From contig LR990041.1 in assembly GCA_905147135.1 (NCBI GenBank), positions 18,103,907 to 18,167,906 on the forward strand: 64,000 bases of DNA, read 5' to 3'. Origin of the DNA: Blastobasis lacticolella (taxonomy: Eukaryota > Arthropoda > Insecta > Lepidoptera > Blastobasidae). The notes under the pieces were generated by a model. That model did not search any database and had not been told where the DNA came from. It saw only the letters and a list, made by a program, of their open reading frames with translations. This document shows positions 23,601-33,413 of the stretch, in pieces. Position numbers and translations under genes: made by a program. Within the stretch, counting starts at the first letter, position 1. Each line of letters starts with the position of its first letter.

Positions 23601-25794
23601 TAACGGTAAGGTATCATCTCCAATCAACAGGACATTATGAGAGGTGCCCAACAATATTTTTCAATAAGCACCTGACCCTGCGAAATAAACAGCTTCTAAA
23701 ACAATTTTAATATGTGTTGGTTCGGCACGCGATGATCCTTGTACGCGAAAAGGCTAATTCGGCAATTTTTGCGATTAAATCCGCTCACGACACCACGAAG
23801 GTCACGTTTCGACATGGGACGATTCTTAGCTATACCTACTGAGTAGCGTTACCAAAGCGATAGTTAAATTTTTTGCATCTATGTTTGACTCAGTGTTCTG
23901 AACGCACATACTCCGCATCTTGCCACTGATTCGCAGATATATTCCGAGCACAAACAATTCAAGCTACTTCTCATCATTTCACTATAAAGTAATTAATGCA
24001 AAAATATTATCTAATGTAGATAGTTGATATTTTTTAAATAAAAATCCTAATTCTTCCATTCTTAACTTATTCGTCAACGAAAAGGGAGTGAAAAAGCGAG
24101 TGGAGATACGCGAGGAGTAAGACGCTAACTTACGCGTAGATAAAACTTTAAATCTAAGACCTGGAACATCTGTGCAATCAGTCTTTCTTTGTCTAAACTA
24201 TCTGTTTATAGGAGACTGCGACAAAAGGAGGGTATTGTTTTAGGATCGTATGTATGTATGTCTATTTCTTTGTTACCGGATACATTTCAGAGACTGCAAT
24301 GGAACTGTCCAATCTGATAGCCCCTTCTTCGTTCCACCACCAAACGAGGAGAGCCTCGACGAAATAACGTTGTTCTACAGTCGAAATTACAAAGACTACT
24401 CGCACAATCCACTTTGCTTCAACATTTAATATGCGAATCGCGACGGAACTCTCTACCAACTTACTGTATTTTTATAAACACGACCTGTGATATTTTTTTT
24501 TATAAAAAGGCTATTCCAGACTACAGTATTGTCACGCGAACGAAGTCTCGGGCACAGCCAGTTAATAATAAAGTAGTTTGTGAGATTTCATATTTTGCGG
24601 TTGTGCATAGCTTCCGCACTGAGCAGTTCACTATCACAACCACTGTTCTTTATTATTACGTTTTGTGGGTCTATTAAACCACTACTACCGCTACAAACGG
24701 CATAGTTATTATACTTGATGACGTAAGGACATATACGGTACCCACATAGAGATTCTATGTCTGGATACTTCAACAACGTGGAAATGTCAGGTTAGCCGCT
24801 TATTTTCAGTTAGAGCCGCATTGCGTATTTGTTTTCCATGTAAAGCTACATGACTGTATATTCTTGTACCTTGCCTAAAATCACGTGCCAAGTTGCTTGT
24901 AGAATAATAATTAATTATTTATTTCTTTGAAGGGACGCTTAGTCCCAATGGTATGGGCCAATTACTTTCTCATCAACTGGGAATTTTTATTATTTTTATC
25001 TTAATTTAGTTTCTGATAGATGTCAAGGTGAGATAATTTATTAAATCGGCAATTTTTATGGTTTTATCTATGGAGTTGGACCATGAATAAAATAAACTAG
25101 AATAATAATGACTGAGGAGTTACCTACCGTATTCATTTTTCACTTATAAACAAAGGTTATACCGGGCATGAAGTACATATACTTATCATCCTACCGGAAT
25201 GGACAGTCCGGAGTCCTCTACTATTAGGCCTTCGTAAACCCACGTAAATTTTTACTGCGTTGGATGCGTAGAGTTTGTTGCAAAAGCTTCACACGCAAAT
25301 ATCTAAGCTGCAATATTACTGCCTTCCCCGCCCTCACGTGCCGCGCAATAGCACAACCAGGATTTAAAGCAAATATCGTCAGTCTCGGTTGTGCCGCCTC
25401 TCTACTTCGCTTTCTCCACCTCGCTCGGTCACCGATATCCCCGGTGGTGTGTTTGTTGGCAAGCATGTCATTTAATACAAAATCATACTTAATTTGATGC
25501 GTATTGTAAAATTATAACCCGCGCAATAACTAATTTAATAATTTCGACTGCGTTTGTATGAGCGAAAAACTACGCGGCGGCGATGAGAGCTGCATAATAA
25601 ATGTTACGTAGGATTACTACTAAAACCGCTTGCAATTAATTATTTATTCGTTCAATCAATTCGCTCTTTGTTTATTTATTTTATCAACATGGGAGGGATC
25701 AGCTGCCGCGCTGTTGCATTACGCATTTCTCGACCTGCTTTGCTGAGCTTTCGTCAGTGTCCCTTGGGAGATAATTTGGTGAGCTCTGAGAGCA
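20691..25794. other. 5 kb without recognisable genes
   Basis: Mostly AT-rich sequence. I noted an imperfect inverted pair CTAAATTCAGAAGC (21178-21191) / GCTTCTGAATTTAG (21320-21333). A 25-bp imperfect direct repeat with CACGAAAATTnGAGATATC lies near 23363 and 23433. Neither is attached to a gene I can identify. Confidence 0.4.
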
Positions 25795-26585
25795 AACTCT
25801 GTGCCCGAGGCATACATTTGTATTATACAGGACATGTATGCCAATACTGGAGCTGTCGTCAAAACCGTAGGCCATATTTATTATGTCCCTTCCCGATTAC
25901 TGTAGGTACTCACCAGGCTTCTGTGCTGAGCCCTTACTTGTTTTGCATTGTGCTCGATGCCCTCTAAGCGAAAATTAAGGACATGCCTCCCTGGCTTATG
26001 AAGTACGCTGATGACATTGTACTGGTGATCAAGCTTAGGCAGGACCTTGAGACCAGGGTAAACAGATGGAAGGATAATAGAACTCACGGCAGTCAGCTGT
26101 GACCCTAAAATCCTTGTCAAGCTCAAAGGGCTTATATATAAGCTGTGATGCTCTATGGCTGCGAGACATGGCCAGCGCTGACGAAACACGTTCGCGAACT
26201 TCACGCCAAACGAAAACGAAATGGATTTGCTGCGCTGGATGTGCGGAGTTACACGGTTCGACCGAGTACGCAATGAATACATCCGTAGCAGTCTTGGCGT
26301 GAGGGATATCGCAGACAAGATCGAGGAGGCTCGCCTGCGCTGGTTTGGTCACTGTTGCGTAAGCCTCAGGGATACGCGGGAAATAGGTGCCTGACCCTGC
26401 CGGTATCAGGAAAGGGGCAACGTGGGTGATCCAAGAAGCAATGGATTGATATCGCTGAGTCGGATGCGAGAGCCAACGGCTTACGATGCGAGGATGCCGA
26501 AGACCATGCGAAGTGGAGAACATTTTGTAGGAAAGCGAACCCTGGCAGAGGCCAGGATAAGCGCTAGGACGATGATGATGACCCG
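25795..26585 (+). pseudogene. RTE-type LINE fragment with RT and C-terminal parts
   Basis: Readable pieces in order are PEAYICIIQDMYANTGAVV (25800-25857), a motif B-like THQASVLSPYLF (about 25909-25944), the catalytic box KYADDIVLV (about 26002-26028), [17 protein letters not shown] (from 26159), [20 protein letters not shown] (26290-26345) and a tail with RGRPKK-type residues up to the (GATGAT) end at 26570-26580. Several frameshifts and stops separate them, and part of the region after the active site is deleted. It is a copy of the family seen at 17640-18850 and 54885-55285. Confidence 0.75.
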
Positions 26586-26587
26586 AA

Positions 26588-26752
26588 ATAAAGATCTCGA
26601 CGAGCACTATCATTTCTCTTTAGAAACTAGTGTTCTAGGAGCGATAGTTTAAAACTTATTACAGTTTTAAGTTTGACAGCTGCCATCCAAAATGTAGATA
26701 TCTACGAGTACCAGCATTTCTTTTTAGAAACTGGTGTTCTAGAACCAAACAT
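26588..26752 (+). repeat. two-unit direct repeat, about 108-bp spacing
   Basis: A unit of about 55 bases with TTTTTAGAAACTGGTGTTCTAG as its best conserved part occurs at 26588-26642 and again at 26695-26752. It follows directly after the RTE tail. Confidence 0.6.
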
Positions 26753-27034
26753 GCCTTATTTGTAATTCAGGATGCACTGAGAAGGAAATGACGACAGGAT
26801 CTCGAAAGCGAAATAACTTCAATAATGTTACAGAATCAGAAAAAGGGGAGGGGCTTACGCTTCAGCGGTAAAACTTTCTTTGTCAAGGTCGGTTTCCTAT
26901 TTAATTCACACGCGTTGTATCTGTACTAAAAAAGTAGACATATATGTGTGTGAACTGTGTGACATAAGGAGGAAAGATTCGAACTGTTGGTAAAAAGAAA
27001 CAGTCAGATGAGACATTTCATGTTGACATCTGCT

Positions 27035-27255
27035 GACATCGCGCCGCACGCTGCACGATGGGGCCAAATAGAAAAACGTGGATAAAACTGACATTTCGGG
27101 CTTGGACTGCGGGTTTTGCCCAATCATGCAGTGCGCCGCGTGGCGCGCTGCACAGTGGGACATTTCGCCATCTGTCAATGTACTTGCATACAAATTGCTC
27201 AGCGTGTAACAAGTTTTGCCACATCGTGCAGTACGCCGCGCGGCGCACTTCATCA
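27035..27255. repeat. cluster of GC-rich near-palindromes
   Basis: Three related motifs built on GCAGTGCGCCGCG/CGCGGCGCACTGC lie at about 27039-27060, 27126-27153 and 27224-27252. The middle one, TGCAGTGCGCC then GGCGCGCTGCA, can form an 11-bp stem. Copies of GACATTTC sit between them. Function unknown. Confidence 0.5.
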
Positions 27256-27716
27256 GTGTCTTCAAGCTAAGATAAAAACCACAGAAAACTAAATTGCCAG
27301 TCTATGAAGGTAGGTTAGGTAACTTTCCAATCTTTTTGGTGAAAACAATACTCGCTAATTTCCGTTTTCACTAAACTTAAGAATCTAAGTTCTTTCTTAT
27401 GTCAATTTGGACGTTGCCAAAAACTATAGGTCGACAACTTAACTGGTATATCGCCTGCGGTAGGTGAGGTAGGTGGGAGGATGATTTTTCGTGGATGAAT
27501 GTGGGGGTGCGGGGCGCGGGGCAGTGAGCTTTTCTTTCGCGAAACGTCAGTTGATAACGTTCCTCGGAAAAAGAATGCACACGAGATTATGCCCGAACTT
27601 GTCCCAAGATTAAGTATAATATCCCGAGAAACCTAATCTTTGCCAATGGCTTTTAAAACTAAATCTCGTTATTTGATTCTGTGCAAAAAAGGAAGTTTTT
27701 CTTCATATATATTTTA

Positions 27717-27793
27717 TGACTCATTGTGGACCTTATAAGAAAACTCGCTGTCGCTTAAAGGGCGATGGAAAGGGCTATACTTAGAGTGTCATT
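27717..27793 (+). pseudogene. short RTE fragment fused to a CR1-group LINE
   Basis: The sequence matches 48715-48790 (CTTATAAGAAA, then AAAGGGCnATGGAAA) and encodes the LIRKL...RAMERA segment of an RTE protein. At about 27793 it passes without a frame break into endonuclease sequence of another LINE. Confidence 0.6.
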
Positions 27794-29330
27794 ATACCGC
27801 CCGCATTGCTTTAGAAATAATGCTACAAATTTATTTCTATCCTTAATTAATTTACTTACTAAACTTGCATCTTGTAATACTGTCATACTAATTGGAGACA
27901 TTAACATAGATATAAAATGCAATAATAATGACGACAACTCAGACGAATATCTTAATTTAGCAGCAGCTCACGGGTTGTTGCCTGCATTTACCACTCCCAC
28001 TAGAAACAGTTCCTGCCAAGACCATGTCTTACTCAAAAGGAAAAAAGTATCCTACTCATTCGTAGTCCAGTCGTCTATAACTGACCATGATACCCGTTTG
28101 CATCTTCAGCATTTTAAACATAAAACTATACATCACATGAAAACAATCATTTAAACTAACTTTAATAATTTGGATAAAACCTTAAGGAATGCTGACTTTG
28201 CGCATATATACAAAGACCAGAATCCTAATTCAGTTGCAAACGAAATAGTAAAAGTTATATCCGATGCCATAAACTTGAATTCTTAAACAGTAGGACTGTC
28301 ACACAGAAGCCAAACCAGTAAACCATGGATTACAACCGGTCTGTTACGATGCATAAGAAATAGAGATGCCATGCATAAGAAATTAAAACTTTTCCCGGAT
28401 TGAGAACGGCAGAATTATATCATTTGCCGATGACACTGCCCTGGTGTTCTATGACATCACTTGGAAGTCAACCTTCCAAAAAGCTCAAATTGGTCTTGAT
28501 AAGGTAATGGAGTGGCTAAGTAGTAATTTATTAACTATAAACGCTGATAAAACTAAATATATGAAATTCGGTATCCGTAGTATCTCACATCCGATGCCTT
28601 ATACTTTTAAACTTATAGCTCACAATTGTAATAAACAACATACTACTTGTAACTGTCCCGAATTAACAAGCGTCTCTGAAATAAAGTACTTAGAAATTAA
28701 GGTTGATAATAACTTAAACTTTAATTCACATATGAAAGCAGTTACCGCTCGTTCACGGAAACTAATTTATATTTTCATAATACTTAGACATATCGCGGAC
28801 TTTCATATAATAAGAATGGTATATCTTGCATTGTGTCAATCTGTATTCACATATTGTATAACGGTGTGGGGTGGGGCAGCGAAAATGAAAATCAAACGTT
28901 TAGAAATTGCTCAAAGAGCTATCCTAAAAGTGGCTACATTTAAACCGCGGTTACATCCCACAGAAGACCTCTATAAAGAATGTAAAGTTCTTACCATAAG
29001 GCAACTCTGCAATCTACAAATGGTACTCAAGCAGCACATAAAACTTACGTATGATCCCGGCATAGAAAAACGCAAAAGGCGGTTTGATATAGTCTACGAG
29101 TCTCAACAATTTAAAACAACCTTTTCTCAAAGATTTTTCTGCTTTCTAGGCCCCTTTTTATACAATAAACTAAATCGCGTTTTAAATATTTATCCTTTGT
29201 CTAAATTTAAGTGCAGAAAGAAGGTAACGACATGGCTACTAAAATGTAACTATAATTGTACAGAACATCTATTACATGTAGTATCATAGCATGTTTGTAA
29301 CATATTCAACAAAGTACGGTTATACATCAA
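27794..29330 (+). pseudogene. CR1-group LINE ORF2 with internal deletion
   Basis: From 27794 to about 28154 it encodes the C-terminal half of an APE-type endonuclease (ILIGDINIDIK, later SSITDHD). A linker follows (KPWITTGLLRCIRNRD near 28318-28366). At about 28382 it jumps directly to the RT active site (IISFADDTALVF, near 28409-28450). From there to the stop at 29289 the RT thumb and C-terminus are open, with CITVWGGAA and AQRAILKV blocks. Roughly the finger and palm region is deleted. The protein is a diverged relative of the LINE at 35726-38652, sharing WGGAAK, AQR and YKxCKVL blocks. Confidence 0.75.
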
Positions 29331-29331
29331 A

Positions 29332-29401
29332 CATCTACACACGCACACACACGCACACACACGCACACACACACACACACACACGCACACACGCACGCAC
29401 G
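29332..29401 (+). repeat. (CA)n microsatellite in LINE 3' region
   Basis: Interrupted CA repeat with ACGC variants, starting about 45 bases after the ORF2 stop. The related LINE on the minus strand also has a CA/GT tract directly after its stop (35600-35700). Confidence 0.9.
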
Positions 29402-29409
29402 TAAGTAGG

Positions 29410-29536
29410 CCTCCCACTAGGTCTGCCGACGATCTGGTAAAGATCGCAGGTGTAGTTGAATGCGGAAGGCGCAAGACCCTTTGTGGAGATCTCTGCCAAT
29501 GCCCAGCAGTAGGCATCTTACGGCTGATATGATGAT
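29410..29536 (+). repeat. RTE-type 3' end fragment
   Basis: The translation-like series DDLVKIAG, RKARPF and PLWRSL-like blocks, then CCAGCAGTAGGC and GGCTGATATGATGATAATG, match 52460-52590, which reads DDLVRIAGTSWMRKAQDRP. This is the C-terminus and (ATG)-rich tail of an RTE element. Confidence 0.65.
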
Positions 29537-29946
29537 AATGATTTAATATGTACAAATTAACATCTAAGTTTAGTTTCGAGACGAGAAGATGGGCGCGCCT
29601 CCTTCGTCTCCACGGCGCACAATTTGGAAACCCGTGTGCTTCTATTATTCGTGTGTTTCTCTATGTATTTTACGGTGTGCAATAAAATGTTAAATAAATA
29701 AATAATTTTCTTAACAATCATTTTCAAGCCTCCACTTCGGGATTTATCATCGGTAAATTAACCTCGTGTGCGTTATTCCGAGAGTCCGTAGCAAAATAAC
29801 CAACCGCTCTGTGCGGAGTCCGCGGGCGCACTAAGAAATGTCCCTTGTGCTCCCTGCCCCTCGCCCCCGCGCTTAGCCGCGAAACGTCACATGACGTTAC
29901 CCATTCTGCCCCCCATTCTGTGGAGCGCCTAAAATCATTACTGCTA

Positions 29947-30197
29947 GAGCTCGTCTAATTTAAAATGACGCGCCCCACTATCGCATTAACGCACACAAGC
30001 AAGTTTAAAATATGGACGCAATACATATACAAATGCCGTTGAAATTGGTCATTCAGTTGCCGGTAAGATTCAAACGTCGGAGCACGCGCCGTTCATTGGC
30101 TCCCACACAGATGAAGTGTCGTTATTAATATTTGCACTCACACATCGAAATCAACTAACTAAGTAGTGGGGCGCGTCATCTTAGACTAGACGAGCTC
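29947..30197. mobile_element. MITE, 251 bp, TA-flanked
   Basis: Terminal inverted repeats of about 34 bases: the left end starts GAGCTCGTCTAATTTAAAAT and both arms run on through GACGCGCCCCACTA, with three or four mismatches to the right arm at 30164-30197. TA lies directly outside both ends (29945-29946 and 30198-30199), pointing to a Tc1/mariner-type element. No ORF inside. Confidence 0.75.
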
Positions 30198-30199
30198 TA

Positions 30200-31689
30200 C
30201 CTACATTATCGTTACCAATACCGTTTCCATGACGGGCTGTTTTTTATGAGGCATTTTTAGTACTCTCATTTAATTTTATTTCTGACACCACTATGCTGTT
30301 GGTTATGATTATTTATGAAATAATTAACTGTGTGTTGCATTTTTTTACCGCGTTTAGTTTGCTATGATCGATGAAAATTAAAACAGTTTGCTTACTATTA
30401 AGCAGACTGAAAGCAGGTACGTCCATAATCAAATCATAGGCGGCACACATACAGCAGGTCGTAAATAATAAGTAGTTGAATGGTTAGTAGTACCTATATG
30501 AGAATTTCAGACTACAATATTTTCTTGTTTCGTATTTTTAGGCTCATGGCTTATTCACACATCGGAGCCGCCCTCTGACTGACTGCTGTCAATCGAATGC
30601 AACCGGTATCTAGAGTCTATCGTGTCCTCTGAAGCACGGAGCGCGGGGTAAGTAATTGTTATGATCATTACGTAGGCAGGTATTAGGAACAACTCATTGG
30701 TTCCGGATACCGAGTGAGCATACATTGCTTACAAGTTAAGCAGTGTACCAAAAACGAACAATCAGCACTCGACTACCAAGGCTTTACAGTAGCAACATTT
30801 CGTAATATAGGTATCTACATAGAAATGTATGCACAAGTTATTTAATTATGCATCAAAGAGTTGTTCGTTGAAATAAGCCTGTCTGGAACTCGAATTGGAA
30901 TTAATTAAGTCAAAGTTTCTAGCTACGGTAAGCAAAAAGATTATGAAGTAAACAGGCAGAGCAAAGATATTTATAAACGTAATGTTGTCTTGGTAACGGG
31001 TCGATCAATCAAGGATTTATTTTAATTAGTATAATAAGCTGCTTATAATAATTTAACATTTTACTGAACTTAGTTTATAGACTTGGCGAGCAATTCAAGC
31101 GGATAAGTTTTCACTTTCACATTTTTCACTATCCGTTTTACTATTCAATATCAAAACAGTTTCTAATTTGGAACAAAGAAACTGAAAACACTGTGTTTGA
31201 AACAACGTTTCGTTTAATAAACAAGACAACATATTAACTGTACTTGATAAAGCTTATAATATTAAACCTTTTTTATTGTAACTTTTTATTATTATTTTTA
31301 TTTTTTATTTTATTTTGCTTTATTTGGAACAACAAACAGTTTTACAATATATGTAGATCAAAATACATTACAAAAATATTTTAGTTATTTTAAAACCAGC
31401 CACGTTATCCACATATTAATAATTTTGGGTAACAAACAAAAAAAAACTAATTAACAGTCGTATGACCGATTATTCGATTATTCGCACATGTATCCACATA
31501 GATACCTATCCAAACCACCACATGCACGACCACAGTGATACGCATTTGATTCCAAATATACATATATATGTATATATATATACATATATATACACTTCTT
31601 TTCCGGTCCTGTGCAGAGAAAAGGTTAATTTCAACTACACTAGGGCCCTAGATTTCTTAATTAAATTTTCGAATTTAGACTGTGTAAGG
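30200..31689. other. no gene seen; (TA)n near 31555-31592
   Basis: AT-rich sequence. The alternating TATATACATATA tract at 31555-31592 belongs to the 3' region of the following minus-strand LINE or adjoins it. Confidence 0.4.
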
Positions 31690-33393
31690 TGAAATATATC
31701 ACAATGATTAAAATTAACATTGTAGTCATGCATCATACGTCTCAAAGGTACACGCTCTCCAGCGTTAGTTCTACAAGTTTTAGTTGCAAATATATGCTGT
31801 GAATATTTATCACGTATTCTAAGCGCACAAAACCGTATAGTTGGTAAGTCTTCTGAGTTATGTTGTCTATGTGCTTATCAAAGTGCAGCCTGTTGTCAAG
31901 AATTATGCCCAAGTCCTTAATATATTTTACCTTTTCCAAATTAGAGTTACCTAGCTTGTATTGATATTCTACAACATTTACCTTTTTAGTAAAGGTGATA
32001 ATTTTACATTTAGGAATACTCAAATGGAGCTTATTAGTAAGACAGTAATCAGCAAGGGCATCGAGATAATGCTGCATCGCATAGCAATCATTCAGTGTGT
32101 CAATAGTACGGTATACTTTTAGGTCGTCAGCGTACAGTAGAAATTTACTGTATCTGAAGCATTTGGCAATGTCATTTATGAAAAGCACAAATAGCAAAGG
32201 TCCCAAAATAGAGCCTTGGGGCACACCTGAAGTAACGTCCATGACCTTAGAAGAGTAGCCACCAATCACCACCATTTGAGTTCAATTTGTAACATAGGAA
32301 CGGAACCATCTCAACAGATTGCCCTTAATGCCATTGTATGCCAATTTCCTAAGGAGAAGGATATGATCCACATTGTCGAAGGCCTTCCGAAAGTCGGTAT
32401 ATACAGAGTCAATTTGCATACCTTTATCCAGGCCTTCAAATAGAAAATTAGTGTATACTAACAAATTGCTCTCCGTGGACCTCATTTTTAAGAAACCGTG
32501 TTGTTGTGGAATAATTAATCTGTGAAGAATTGGATAAACAGCGTCATGAACGAGTCTTTCGAAGACCTTCGCCAAGGTAGACAGTAGTGATATGGGACGG
32601 TAGTTTTCAACATTAACCTTAGATCCGTTCTTATGGGCCGGTGTAATGTTGGCAGCTTTCCACCGCTGCGGGACAGTGCCTTCCCTAAGACATTTATTGT
32701 ACAAAATATACAAAGGTTCCAGAACACCATCTGCTGCGTGTTTAAAGAAGAGAGGAGGGATACCATCTGGACCCGCTCCTTTAGATATGTCTAATAATTT
32801 TAAAGTCTTCGCAATGCTATCTTTAGATATTTGTATATCACTAAGAATATTTAAAGCCTCGTCACCAGTCATAAGTGAGTCCAAGGATTCACTGCATGTG
32901 TCTGATTTCTCATATACAGAACTGAAGAATTCCGAGAACTTGTTACAGGTATCCACAGAATCCTTTGATTGCGAATTACCAAATTTTACCGTTTCTGGAA
33001 TACCAGATTTCTTCTTTTTACTATTGACATAAGACCAAAACATCTTTATGTCATTGCGAAGGCCTTGTTCAACCGACATAATGTAGGTATTAAAACACTC
33101 TTTACATTTCTCTTTAAACCTGCGGCGATAAATGGAAAAAGTCTCATAATCTGATATGTTATTAAACTTTTTCCACTAAACCCACGCATCCTGTTTGTTT
33201 TTAAAAATGTGTATAAGCGGCCTAGTAAACCAAATTGGATATTGTCTAGATCTGGAGTATCTAGATGGAGTGTTTTCCCTAATCACCTTACATAATTGTT
33301 CGTAAAATATATTTACCGATTCTTCGGCATCTAGGTCCGAAAAGACCTTATCCCAGTCAGTACTACTAAGTTCGCTATTAATGGAACTGTAAT
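31690..33393 (-). pseudogene. LINE A, RT half of ORF2 (interrupted element)
   Basis: On the minus strand this encodes the endonuclease-RT linker (SSINSELSSTDWDKVF from 33388), RT fingers (ENYRPISLLSTLAKVFERLV), motif A DFRKAFDNVDH, GVPQGSILGPLLF and catalytic LLYADDLKVY, then a thumb that loses frame near 31800. In-frame stops are TAG at 33176-33178 and one at 32282-32284. Reading frame is otherwise kept from 33391 to 31742. The matching endonuclease half lies at 40010-40638 in the same orientation; the two were split by LINE B. It belongs to the CR1/Jockey group of APE-type LINEs. Confidence 0.8.
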
Positions 33394-33413
33394 ATAATAA
33401 TAATAATAATAAT
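33394..33413 (+). repeat. (TAA)n tract, insertion site of the Dong-type element
   Basis: About six TAA units directly precede the 5'-truncated Dong-type element. TAA units also lie at its 3' end (35305-35316). Confidence 0.85.

Noticed and set aside
26906..27265. Cys/His-rich ORF on the minus strand resembling a zinc protein
   Set aside because: The pattern comes from the repeated GC-rich palindromes; no ordered metal-binding motif is present.
29250..29555. ORF rich in VCVCVC on the minus strand
   Set aside because: Translation of the CA microsatellite.
32646..33032. 128-codon ORF on the plus strand
   Set aside because: Antisense of the LINE A reverse transcriptase, which has the recognisable domains.
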